Shown: positions 1 through 5,539, counted from the first letter of the stretch. The stretch is DNA of 6,867 bases from Actinomycetota bacterium (GCA_013811645.1 JACCUU010000090.1:1-6867); one strand, 5' to 3'. The notes: a model not told the origin generated them from the sequence alone. Program-made: numbers and translations.

Positions 1-24
1 GCACGCGCCGTCGACGAGGCCCAT
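1..24 (-). CDS. Possible 5' end of a short-chain dehydrogenase gene (partial)
   Basis: An ATG on the minus strand at 24-22 opens a frame reading MGLVDGAC before the window ends. It begins 13 bp after the stop codon of the NTF2-like gene on the same strand. Many actinobacterial short-chain dehydrogenases (SDR family, NAD(P)-dependent) begin with a similar Met-Gly-x-x-Asp-Gly stretch just before the beta-strand that leads into the Gly-rich cofactor loop. The pairing with an NTF2/SnoaL-like gene would also be unremarkable. Only eight residues are visible, the glycine motif itself is outside the window, and I see no clear Shine-Dalgarno. Both the existence of the gene and the family are tentative. 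Confidence 0.25.
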
Positions 25-37
25 TGTGTTAGCGGCT

Positions 38-421
38 CTACGCGTCCCGCTTCATGAAGAGCTCGGTGAACTCGGAGCAGCGGCCCTCGTCGTCGAAACG
101 GCACAGGAAGACATTGTGGTACTCGCGCTCGACGGTCTCGCCGTCGGCGGCGAGATAGCGCGAGATGCCTGCTGCCACCGCGCGGTCTCCGTCGATCGCC
201 CACGGGCGGTACTCGGCCGTCCAGGTACCGGGCTCGTCGCGCTCTTCGAGCCAGTTGGCGACGATCGCAGCGCGGCCTTCGAGCGCGTCGTCGCCCTCGT
301 CCCACGGGTGGTAGCGGTAGCGGGCGTCATCGCTGAAGAGCCCGCCGATCGCTTCCTCGTCGTACGTTCTCCAGGCTTTGACGTAGGCGTCGAGCCACTG
401 CTGAAAGTCGGTGTGATCCAC
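38..421 (-). CDS. NTF2/SnoaL-like domain protein, function unknown
   Basis: This is a 127-residue single-domain protein starting at GTG 421-419; the frame has no ATG until the last few codons. It reads like the nuclear transport factor 2 / SnoaL-like superfamily of small cone-shaped alpha+beta proteins. An N-terminal helix carries FQQWLDAYVKAW (residues 6-17). It is followed by a DEEAIGGLFSDDARYRYHPW segment (21-40), a GRAAI helix (49-53), and alternating strands through to a C-terminal EFTELFMKR strand (117-125). That order and length match the fold. NTF2-like proteins may be small enzymes (isomerases, dehydratases, cyclases) or ligand-binding proteins. Asp/His/Tyr/Trp residues line the likely pocket, but I cannot name a substrate. 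There is no signal peptide or membrane segment. It diverges from purD across 30 bp and may be followed by an SDR-type gene, so a shared purine role is not implied. An in-frame extension upstream would run antisense through purD and is not believable. Confidence 0.8.
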   Translation of the reverse strand: MDHTDFQQWLDAYVKAWRTYDEEAIGGLFSDDARYRYHPWDEGDDALEGRAAIVANWLEERDEPGTWTAEYRPWAIDGDRAVAAGISRYLAADGETVEREYHNVFLCRFDDEGRCSEFTELFMKRDA

Positions 422-428
422 AGCCGGA

Positions 429-434
429 AGCCTA
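429..434 (-). promoter_or_regulatory. -10 element (TAGGCT) of a leaderless promoter for the NTF2-like gene
   Basis: Read on the minus strand, TAGGCT (TANNNT type) ends exactly 7 nt before the GTG start at 421. A transcript from it would begin at or beside the start codon. No Shine-Dalgarno lies upstream of the GTG. I find no convincing -35 hexamer 16-19 bp upstream, a region inside the purD coding sequence. The call is an inference from position and motif. Confidence 0.5.
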
Positions 435-438
435 CGCC

Positions 439-444
439 TAGACT
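439..444 (+). promoter_or_regulatory. -10 element (TAGACT) of a leaderless promoter for purD
   Basis: TAGACT fits the TANNNT consensus and ends exactly 7 nt before the purD ATG at 452. That places the expected transcription start on the start codon itself. The 15 bases before the ATG contain no purine-rich Shine-Dalgarno. Any -35 would fall inside the divergent NTF2-like gene near 415-421; the sequence there does not resemble TTGACA. This hexamer lies 4 bp from the opposing TAGGCT hexamer at 429-434, so the two promoters probably compete for RNA polymerase. Confidence 0.55.
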
Positions 445-451
445 CGATCTG

Positions 452-1690
452 ATGCGCGCTCTCCTCGTCGGTTCGGGCGGGCGTGAGCACGCGCTCGCCT
501 GGAAGCTCGCGCAGGCTCCGTCGCTGACCGATCTCCATGCCGCTCCGGGGAGCCCGGGCATCGCGCGCCTGGCTGAGTGCCATCCGATTCGCGCCGAGGA
601 CCCGGAGGGACTCCTCGCCCTCGCCCATTCGCTCGACATCGATCTCGTGGTGATCGGGCCGGAGGCACCGCTCGTCGGTGGGGTGGCCGACGTGCTCCGT
701 CCCGCGGGGATCGCGGTGTTCGGGCCGAGTGCGGCCGCGGCGGCGATCGAGGGCTCCAAGGCCTTTGCCAAGGACGTGCTGGCGGCCGCCGGGGTCCCGA
801 CGGCCGCCCAGCTCGCAGTTGCCCGGCCGCCGTGTGTCGTGAAGGCCGACGGTCTTGCGGCCGGGAAGGGCGTTCACGTGTGCAGATCCGACGCCGAGCT
901 CGACGACGCCCTGAAGGCCGTGACCGCTCTCGGCGGCAGTTTCATCGTCGAGGAGCTGCTCGAAGGCCCGGAGGTCTCGCTTTTTGCGATCTGCGACGGC
1001 TCCGATGCGATCGCTCTCGTGCCGGCCCAGGACTTCAAGCGCGCCTACGAGGGAGACGAGGGGCCGAACACCGGAGGCATGGGCTCGTTCGCACCGATCC
1101 CCGGGCTCGGGGGCGACGCCGCCGAAGAGCTTCTCGAGCTCGTTCATCGGCCTGTGCTGGCCGAGCTCCGGCAGCGGGGTACGCCGTTCGTCGGTCTCCT
1201 CTTCGCGGGGTTGATGCTGACGCCCGACGGCCCGCGCGTACTCGAGTTCAATTGCCGTTTCGGCGATCCCGAGACGCAGTCGGTGGTCCCGCTCCTCGAG
1301 GGAGATCTCCTCGAGACTCTCGCGTCAGCCGCGGCCGGAGCGCTCGCCGGAGCCTCGCTCGAGACGTCTCCAGGCACCGCGGTAACGGTGGTGCTGGCGG
1401 CGAGGACGTACCCGGCGGGGTCGGATCGCGGCTCGACGATCACCGGCGTCGAAGAGGCGGAAGCAGAGGGCGTGCTCGTCTTTCACGCCGGGACCGCCCT
1501 GCACGGAGATCGGCTGGTGACGAACGGGGGCCGCATCCTGAGCGTGACCGGGACCGGCGTGTCGGTGGCCGAAGCGCGCGCTGCCGCGTACGGCGGAGCC
1601 GATCTGATCGCGTTCGAGGGAGCGCGCCGGCGAGAGGACATCGCGCTCGCCGCGGCCGGGGGCGAGACGGTGTCGCGGCACCGGTCGTAG
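452..1690 (+). CDS. purD: Phosphoribosylamine-glycine ligase (GAR synthetase)
   Basis: This 412-residue cytosolic ATP-grasp enzyme joins glycine to 5-phosphoribosylamine with ATP to give GAR, the second step of de novo IMP synthesis. The N-terminal domain starts at once with VGSGGREHAL (6-15) and continues to VVIGPEAPLV (66-75). The ATP-grasp core has VVKADGLAAGKGV (129-141), EELLEGPEVS (167-176), the EGDEGPNTGGMG loop (200-211), and the metal-binding EFNCRFGDPETQ (265-276). The C-terminal domain follows from about 300, ending with FEGARRREDIA (388-398). Start: ATG 452 puts the usual family N-terminus right after the start codon. The open frame extends upstream to about 26, but that part is only the antisense of the NTF2-like gene. 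One oddity: between AGVPTAAQ and VVKADG there are only about eight residues, whereas many PurDs carry a helix some 15 residues longer there. All catalytic motifs are intact, so I expect an active enzyme. Confidence 0.96.
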   Translation: MRALLVGSGGREHALAWKLAQAPSLTDLHAAPGSPGIARLAECHPIRAEDPEGLLALAHSLDIDLVVIGPEAPLVGGVADVLRPAGIAVFGPSAAAAAIEGSKAFAKDVLAAAGVPTAAQLAVARPPCVVKADGLAAGKGVHVCRSDAELDDALKAVTALGGSFIVEELLEGPEVSLFAICDGSDAIALVPAQDFKRAYEGDEGPNTGGMGSFAPIPGLGGDAAEELLELVHRPVLAELRQRGTPFVGLLFAGLMLTPDGPRVLEFNCRFGDPETQSVVPLLEGDLLETLASAAAGALAGASLETSPGTAVTVVLAARTYPAGSDRGSTITGVEEAEAEGVLVFHAGTALHGDRLVTNGGRILSVTGTGVSVAEARAAAYGGADLIAFEGARRREDIALAAAGGETVSRHRS

Positions 1691-2030
1691 CGCCCCTGAA
1701 TTCCCAGGACCACCCCGCGCCTCCTCCCACTTCAAGCCTAAGAACTCGATCAAAATGAGGAACGATCGCCGCTCTGGCACGCTCGGCGGCGCGATGCGGC
1801 GTCCTCAGTCGCGCCGATATGCCTGCATTTCGACGCTCCCTGCGTCCTTGCCTCGCACCACCGATCGCACCAGATCGTCGGGGCCCTCATTCTGAACCGA
1901 GTTCTAACCGGGAAGTGCGTACAGGTGGGGAACGCCTTCGTATCGAAAGTGAACATCTGCGCTGCTGGCGCCGCTCGGGGAGGCTCGGAGGACAGCGGTG
2001 CGTCCCGGAGAGACCACTACCATTGTCCTG
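1691..2030 (+). other. 340-bp purD-purB spacer without a convincing gene
   Basis: No coding frame here looks real. The short frames on both strands have Arg/Ser/Pro-rich shadow composition and no start signal. I see no tRNA, no riboswitch-like fold and no clear terminator after purD. There is an 8-bp direct repeat TCGCACCA at 1853-1860 and 1865-1872, one helical turn apart. Overlapping its second copy is a dyad CGATC-N6-GATCG at 1862-1877. The stretch around 1735-1765 is visibly richer in A and T than the flanking genes. The last bases hold the purB -10 element. The spacer separates purD from the purB operon transcriptionally and may carry regulatory sites. Confidence 0.5.
2018..2023 (+). promoter_or_regulatory. 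-10 element (TACCAT) of a leaderless promoter for the purB operon
   Basis: TACCAT fits TANNNT and ends exactly 7 nt before the purB GTG at 2031, the same spacing as at purD and at the NTF2-like gene. No Shine-Dalgarno lies in the 20 bases before the GTG. No strong -35 is visible. A more distant promoter with an untranslated leader is possible, but the in-frame upstream ATG at 1998 would add residues that PurB proteins lack. Confidence 0.5.
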
Positions 2031-3341
2031 GTGATCCCGCGCTACTCCCGACCTGCGATGACGCGCGTCTGGTCGGAGGAGGCGAAGCTCGAAGGGTGGC
2101 TTGCGGTCGAGCTGGCCGCGCTCGACGCCTGGGAGCAGGTGGGCACGCTTCCGCAGGGCACCGCCCGGGATATCCGAGCCCGAGCGTCGACTCCGACTCC
2201 GGAGCGGGTCGCCGAGCTCGAGCGGACGACGAACCACGACGTCGCCGCATTCGTGGACGCAGTCACGTCAGAGCTCGGGTCGACCGGGCGGTGGTTCCAC
2301 TACGGGCTCACTTCCTCGGACGTCCTCGACACCGCGCTCGCACTCACCGTGCGGGACGCAGGCGGGCTCGTGCTCGCCGCGATCGACCGCGCTTGGGCGG
2401 CGGTCGTCGAACGGGCGGAAGAGCATCGCGACACGTTGACGATCGGCCGAACGCACGGCGTCCACGCCGAGCCGATGACGTTCGGCCTCAAGCTTGCCGG
2501 GTGGGCGTTTCAGCTCGCCCGGGACCGAGGACGAGTCGAGCGTGCGCTCGAGGGCATGCGGGTCGGGAAGCTGAGCGGTGCGGTGGGCACATACTCGGCG
2601 ACGCCGCCCGAGGTGGAGCGCCTCGCGTGCGAGAGCCTGGGGCTCGAGCCGGCTCCGAGCTCGACGCAGATCCTGCAGCGCGACCGTCACGCGGAGCTTC
2701 TGTCGGCTCTCGCGCTCGTCGCGTCATCCCTCGACCGCTTCGCGCTCGAGATCCGACATCTTGCGCGCACCGAGGTGCGCGAGGTGGAGGAGCCGTTCGG
2801 GCGCGGCCAGAAGGGCTCGTCCGCAATGCCGCACAAGCGGAATCCGATCGTCGCGGAGCGGATCTGCGGTCTTGCGCGCCTCGTGCGTGGTCATGCCGTG
2901 GTCGGTTTGGAGAACGTCGCTCTCTGGCACGAGCGTGACATTTCCCACTCCTCCGCGGAACGCGTCGTCCTTCCCGACGCGTTTCTCGCCGTCGACTACA
3001 TGCTCGACCGCTTCGCCTGGCTCATCGAGGGACTCGTCGTCCGCCCCGAGCGGATGCGCGCGAATCTCGAGTCCACCGGCGGGCTCTACTTCAGCCAACG
3101 ACTGCTGCTGTCCCTGGTCGAAGCGGGCCTTGACCGCGACACCGCCTATCGGGCTGTGCAGGAGCACGCGCTGCGCGCGTGGGACGAGGGTCTCGACTTT
3201 CGCACGCTCGTCCGGGGCTCCGACCTCGCGGGACGCGTGGATCTCGACGACGTCTTCGACCTCGGAGCGTTCACCCAGCACACCGATGTCGTCTTCAAGC
3301 GACTGCAGGCTACGAAAAGAGAGGAGGAGATCCATGTCTGA
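2031..3341 (+). CDS. purB: Adenylosuccinate lyase
   Basis: This 436-residue member of the fumarase/aspartase superfamily is a cytosolic homotetramer in the family. It removes fumarate from SAICAR (to AICAR, step 8 of IMP synthesis) and from adenylosuccinate (to AMP). Visible motifs are the IPRYSRPAMTRVWSEEAK start (2-19), the TTNHDVAAF segment with the family's first active-site His (His69), and YGLTSSDVLDTA (91-102). Next come TIGRTHGVHAEPMTFG (137-152) with the second active-site His (His142), and the mobile signature loop GSSAMPHKRNP (262-272) carrying the catalytic Ser. HERDISHSSAERV (300-312) follows. The length is ordinary for the bacterial short-type enzyme. GTG 2031 is chosen because the family N-terminus follows it directly and a -10-like hexamer ends 7 nt upstream. 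An ATG at 1998 would add 11 residues (MRPGETTTIVL) foreign to the family. It heads the purB-purC-purS-purQ operon, and its last 8 nt overlap purC. Confidence 0.95.
   Translation: MIPRYSRPAMTRVWSEEAKLEGWLAVELAALDAWEQVGTLPQGTARDIRARASTPTPERVAELERTTNHDVAAFVDAVTSELGSTGRWFHYGLTSSDVLDTALALTVRDAGGLVLAAIDRAWAAVVERAEEHRDTLTIGRTHGVHAEPMTFGLKLAGWAFQLARDRGRVERALEGMRVGKLSGAVGTYSATPPEVERLACESLGLEPAPSSTQILQRDRHAELLSALALVASSLDRFALEIRHLARTEVREVEEPFGRGQKGSSAMPHKRNPIVAERICGLARLVRGHAVVGLENVALWHERDISHSSAERVVLPDAFLAVDYMLDRFAWLIEGLVVRPERMRANLESTGGLYFSQRLLLSLVEAGLDRDTAYRAVQEHALRAWDEGLDFRTLVRGSDLAGRVDLDDVFDLGAFTQHTDVVFKRLQATKREEEIHV
3321..3330 (+). promoter_or_regulatory. Strong Shine-Dalgarno for purC inside the end of purB
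   Basis: GAGGAGGAGA contains a full AGGAGG (3322-3327) six nt before the purC ATG at 3334. It is formed by the EEE-encoding codons near the purB C-terminus. It fixes the purC start. It also contrasts with the absence of any such sequence at the operon's first gene. Confidence 0.85.
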
Positions 3342-4194
3342 AGCGGTTCACGTTGCAAGCGGCAAGGTGCGCGAGATCTTCGCGCTGGAAGACGATCGGT
3401 TGCTGCTCGTCGCGAGCGACCGGATCTCGACCTTCGACGTCATCTTGCCGACGCCGATCCCGGACAAGGGCCGCGTTCTCACCGGCCTCTCTGCCTTCTG
3501 GTTCTCGCGAACCACGCACATCGTTCCCAATCATCTGCTCGAGGTGCCCGACGACGGACGCTCGATGGTGTGTCGAAGGCTCGACATGTTGCCTATCGAG
3601 TGTGTCGTCCGTGGGTATCTCACCGGATCGGGTTGGCGTGACTACAGCGAGACGGGTGCGGTCTGCGGGCATGTCCTGCCTGAAGGCTTGCGCGACTCCG
3701 ATCGCTTGCCGGCTCCGATCTTCACACCGGCCACGAAGGCGACCGAGGGACACGACGAGAACATCGACGAGGAACGTGCGGCCGAGCTCTGCGGTCGCGA
3801 CCTCTATCGCGCCGCCAAGGAGGCGTCGCTCGCCTTGTACGGGTTTGCCGCCGAGCACGCCGAACAGCGGGGGATCATCCTCGCGGACACCAAGTTCGAG
3901 CTCGGAGTGGCAACCGACGGCGCGCTTACGCTCGGCGACGAGGCGCTGACTCCCGACTCCTCGCGCTTCTGGCCGCTCGCCGGCTACGAGCCGGGCAAGC
4001 CGCAGCCCTCGTTCGACAAGCAGTTCGCGCGCGACTGGTGCGCCGAGACGGGCTGGGACAAGACCGACCCGGGGCCCGAGCTTCCCGAGGACGTCGTCGC
4101 CGGAACCCGCGCGCGCTACGTCGAGGCGTTCGAGCGGCTTACCGGAAGCTCGTTCGAGGCGTACCTGGGCGAACCGAAGATCGTGCTCGGGTGA
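3334..4194 (+). CDS. purC: Phosphoribosylaminoimidazole-succinocarboxamide (SAICAR) synthase
   Basis: This 286-residue cytosolic enzyme uses ATP to couple aspartate to CAIR, giving SAICAR, the substrate that the upstream PurB then cleaves. Motifs in order: a nucleotide-binding GKVREIF (10-16) and ASDRISTFDVILPTPIPDKG (27-46). The first family signature is LPIECVVRGYLTGSG (86-100). TKATEGHDENI (134-144) is the aspartate/CAIR region, and ILADTKFELG (182-191) is the second signature. DEALTPDSSRFW (202-213) and SFDKQFARDW (226-235) follow. The length is that of the longer PurC type found in actinobacteria and fungi, not the roughly 240-residue E. coli type. ATG 3334 is fixed by the AGGAGG six nt upstream. 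The gene overlaps purB by 8 nt in another frame and shares GTGA with purS at its end, so translation along the operon is likely coupled. Confidence 0.96.
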   Translation: MSEAVHVASGKVREIFALEDDRLLLVASDRISTFDVILPTPIPDKGRVLTGLSAFWFSRTTHIVPNHLLEVPDDGRSMVCRRLDMLPIECVVRGYLTGSGWRDYSETGAVCGHVLPEGLRDSDRLPAPIFTPATKATEGHDENIDEERAAELCGRDLYRAAKEASLALYGFAAEHAEQRGIILADTKFELGVATDGALTLGDEALTPDSSRFWPLAGYEPGKPQPSFDKQFARDWCAETGWDKTDPGPELPEDVVAGTRARYVEAFERLTGSSFEAYLGEPKIVLG

Positions 4195-4433
4195 GAGCAA
4201 CGGTCCTGGTGCGGCCGAAGGACGGAATCCTCGACCCGCAGGGCGACGCGGTCCGAGGCTCGCTCCAGAAGCTTGGTTTCGACGTGGGGAGGATCCGTGT
4301 CGGTCGTGTCGTCGACATCGAGCTTGCTGCCGGAGATTCGGCGTTCGCTCGAGAGCAGGTCGAGCGCATGTGCTCCGAGCTCCTCGCGAATCCCTTGATC
4401 GAGAGCGTCGAGATTCGACTGGACGTCGAGTGA
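4191..4433 (+). CDS. purS: Phosphoribosylformylglycinamidine synthase, PurS subunit
   Basis: This 80-residue protein is the small structural subunit of the three-part FGAM synthase (PurS-PurQ-PurL). The complex converts FGAR, glutamine and ATP to FGAM. PurS forms a small alpha/beta oligomer that bridges the glutaminase PurQ and the synthetase PurL. The sequence is typical: strand ATVLVRPKDGILDPQG (3-18), helix AVRGSLQKLGF (20-30), then VGRIRVGRVVDIEL (32-45), helix AFAREQVERMCSELLANPLIE, and a final strand VEIRLD. GTG 4191 overlaps the purC stop as GTGA. There is no Shine-Dalgarno, so initiation is probably by ribosomes finishing purC. Any start further upstream would be antisense-like Arg-rich sequence within purC. 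Confidence 0.93.
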   Translation: MRATVLVRPKDGILDPQGDAVRGSLQKLGFDVGRIRVGRVVDIELAAGDSAFAREQVERMCSELLANPLIESVEIRLDVE

Positions 4434-5125
4434 TGGGACGCCCTGTCGTCGCCGTTGTCGTCTTTCCCGGCTCGAACGACGACCGCGATGCCGCCTGGGC
4501 TCTCGGCGCGCTCGGTGCGGACATCCAATTTGTCTGGCACGAGGACGACGAGCTTCCGGAAACGACCGGCGCCGTGGTGCTCCCCGGAGGGTTCTCCTAC
4601 GGGGACTATCTCCGCTGTGGGGCGATCGCGAGCGTGGCTCCGGCCATGGACGCCGTGCGCCGCTTCGCCGGGTCGGGAGGCCCGGTACTGGGCATCTGCA
4701 ACGGCTTCCAGATCCTCTGCGAGGCGCGGCTCCTGCCTGGAGCCCTGCGTCCGAACCGACAGCTCGAGTTCGTCTGCCGCGACACCACGGTCCGCGTCGA
4801 AAATGCCGACACGCTTTTCACGCGTCGGTGCGAGACCGGTCAGGAGCTCCTTCTACCCGTGAAGCACGGCGAGGGCGCCTGGCATGCGGACGAGGGTCAG
4901 CTGGTGCAGCTTGCTGCGCGCGGACAGATCGTGCTCCGCTACGCAGACGACGTGAACGGCTCCCTCGGCCGGGTCGCAGGAGTTGTCAACGAGGCCGGCA
5001 ATGTGCTCGGGCTGATGCCCCACCCCGAGCACGCGGTCGATTCGCTGCTCGGGTCGGCCGACGGAGGGCTTCTGCTCGCGGCGCTGGTCGACGCCGCCGC
5101 CGAGCACGTGCTCGCGGCCGCTTAG
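4433..5125 (+). CDS. purQ: Phosphoribosylformylglycinamidine synthase, glutaminase subunit PurQ
   Basis: This 230-residue class I glutamine amidotransferase releases ammonia from glutamine for the FGAM synthase complex with PurS and PurL. The N-terminus VVAVVVFPGSNDDRDA (5-20) is the usual PurQ opening. PGGFSYGDYLRCGAIA (51-66) supplies the oxyanion strand. GICNGFQIL (87-95) carries the nucleophile Cys89. KHGEGAW (144-150) is the conserved mid-region, and LMPHPEH (194-200) completes the triad with His197 and Glu199. Length matches the Gram-positive stand-alone PurQ, not the fused large PurL. The ATG overlaps the purS stop by one base (TGATG), so translation is likely coupled. In many genomes purL follows directly; here no purL follows, and the operon ends or is interrupted at this gene. 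Confidence 0.95.
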   Translation: MGRPVVAVVVFPGSNDDRDAAWALGALGADIQFVWHEDDELPETTGAVVLPGGFSYGDYLRCGAIASVAPAMDAVRRFAGSGGPVLGICNGFQILCEARLLPGALRPNRQLEFVCRDTTVRVENADTLFTRRCETGQELLLPVKHGEGAWHADEGQLVQLAARGQIVLRYADDVNGSLGRVAGVVNEAGNVLGLMPHPEHAVDSLLGSADGGLLLAALVDAAAEHVLAAA

Positions 5126-5139
5126 AGGAGCGCATCAGA

Positions 5140-5187
5140 ATGCCGCTTGCCGGGAACGTTTCGCGGTCGCGAAGCGAACGCCCGTAG
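5140..5187 (+). CDS. Possible 15-codon ORF after purQ
   Basis: A purine-rich AGAGGAG (5124-5130), overlapping the purQ stop, sits 9 nt before ATG 5140. The frame reads MPLAGNVSRSRSERP and stops at TAG 5185-5187. The ribosome-binding site is good, and the position is where purL often begins, but the peptide has no family I know. Most of the frame overlaps the hairpin at 5152-5183. It could be a short translated leader or peptide, the eroded start of a lost gene, or chance. No composition or homology evidence supports a function. Confidence 0.2.
   Translation: MPLAGNVSRSRSERP
5152..5183. terminator. Hairpin between convergent purQ and the 104-residue gene
   Basis: A perfect 14-bp core TTCGCGGTCGCGAA (5160-5173) can pair as TTCGC/GCGAA with a four-base loop. 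It extends imperfectly through CGT/ACG (5157-5159 with 5178-5180) and GGG/CCC (5152-5154 with 5181-5183), with bulges. It lies in the 76-bp gap between two genes that converge, where a bidirectional terminator is expected. There is no U-tract on either side, so it is not a textbook intrinsic terminator; many high-GC terminators lack one. Confidence 0.4.
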
Positions 5188-5201
5188 GGATCTTCGTGCT
5201 C

Positions 5202-5516
5202 CTAGAAACGGAGCGCCTCTTCGAGCACGGGCGCACGTTCGAGCGCCGCCCGCAACCGCTCGAGGTCGCGCGCCCGCATCGTGACGGGACCGCGTCTCGC
5301 CGATCCCTCGGTCGTGTACGCAAAGCGGATGAGGCGCTCGCCGCTTCTCGTCTCCAGCAGTTGGACGACCACCGAGAAGCGCTTCTCGCCGGCCCGCTGA
5401 GGCACCGTCACCTCCTCGACGACCTCCGTCGCTCCCCACGGGGTCGCCGCTGTAGTTGCCTTCCGTCGAGCCTTCGTCTCAGCCGTTGCCTGGGCCTTCG
5501 TCCGCACAGTCGCCAT
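5202..5516 (-). CDS. Conserved-looking small basic-tailed protein of unknown function
   Basis: I do not recognise a characterised family. The 104-residue product has a Lys/Arg/Ala/Thr-rich, probably disordered N-terminal tail (residues 1-25). A compact domain follows: VVEEVTVPQ (32-40), strands KRFSVVVQLLET (45-56) and GERLIRFAYTTEG (59-71), a RRGPVTMRARDL turn (74-85), and a helix LERLRAALERAPVLEEAL. A basic tail in front of a small beta-sheet domain with a terminal helix suggests a nucleic-acid-associated protein, but that is inference only. ATG 5516-5514 is preferred because a TACTCT hexamer ends 8 nt upstream. An ATG two codons earlier (5522-5520) sits only 2 nt from that hexamer, and the one at 5579 adds low-quality Arg-rich sequence. 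It converges on purQ and diverges from the GMC gene across 89 bp. There is no signal peptide or membrane segment. Confidence 0.72.
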   Translation of the reverse strand: MATVRTKAQATAETKARRKATTAATPWGATEVVEEVTVPQRAGEKRFSVVVQLLETRSGERLIRFAYTTEGSARRGPVTMRARDLERLRAALERAPVLEEALRF

Positions 5517-5524
5517 ATGCATCG

Positions 5525-5530
5525 AGAGTA
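5525..5530 (-). promoter_or_regulatory. -10 element (TACTCT) for the 104-residue gene
   Basis: On the minus strand TACTCT fits TANNNT and ends 8 nt before ATG 5516, consistent with a leaderless mRNA. No Shine-Dalgarno precedes that ATG and no good -35 is seen. The choice of start codon partly relied on this motif, so the two calls are not independent. Confidence 0.42.
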
Positions 5531-5539
5531 GGGCGGCAG

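Noticed and set aside
1..57. 3' end of a + strand gene entering from the left edge
   Set aside because: All three frames stop within the first 60 bases and give no recognisable C-terminus. A minus-strand start at 24 fits the gene order better.
26..451. In-frame N-terminal extension of purD
   Set aside because: It is antisense to the NTF2-like gene, whose reading frame makes a sensible fold. PurD families begin at MRALLVGSGGREHAL, and a -10 hexamer sits just before ATG 452.
422..1147. Minus-strand open frame continuing upstream of the NTF2-like gene through purD
   Set aside because: The sequence is Arg/Gly/Glu-rich shadow coding of purD with no domain features. Only the part from 421 to 38 looks like a protein.
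577..1758. Long + strand frame overlapping purD in another frame
   Set aside because: It has extreme Arg/Gly content typical of a frame-shifted reading of a GC-rich gene, with no start signal.
1755..1895. Short + strand frame in the purD-purB spacer beginning MRNDRRSG
   Set aside because: It has no Shine-Dalgarno, no promoter-like hexamer at a suitable spacing, and Arg/Ser-rich random-looking composition.
1880..1910. GGTTCAGAAT-like T-arm on the minus strand suggesting a tRNA
   Set aside because: The five-base-pair T-stem does not form, and no acceptor, D or anticodon arms are found nearby.
1998..2030. ATG 1998 as the purB start
   Set aside because: It would add MRPGETTTIVL ahead of the usual PurB N-terminus, has no Shine-Dalgarno, and lies upstream of the likely transcription start.
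3310..4524. Minus-strand open frame of about 400 codons antisense to purC, purS and the start of purQ
   Set aside because: This is a typical high-GC antisense shadow. Three well-supported genes occupy the other strand, and the translation is Arg/Pro/Ala-rich without motifs.
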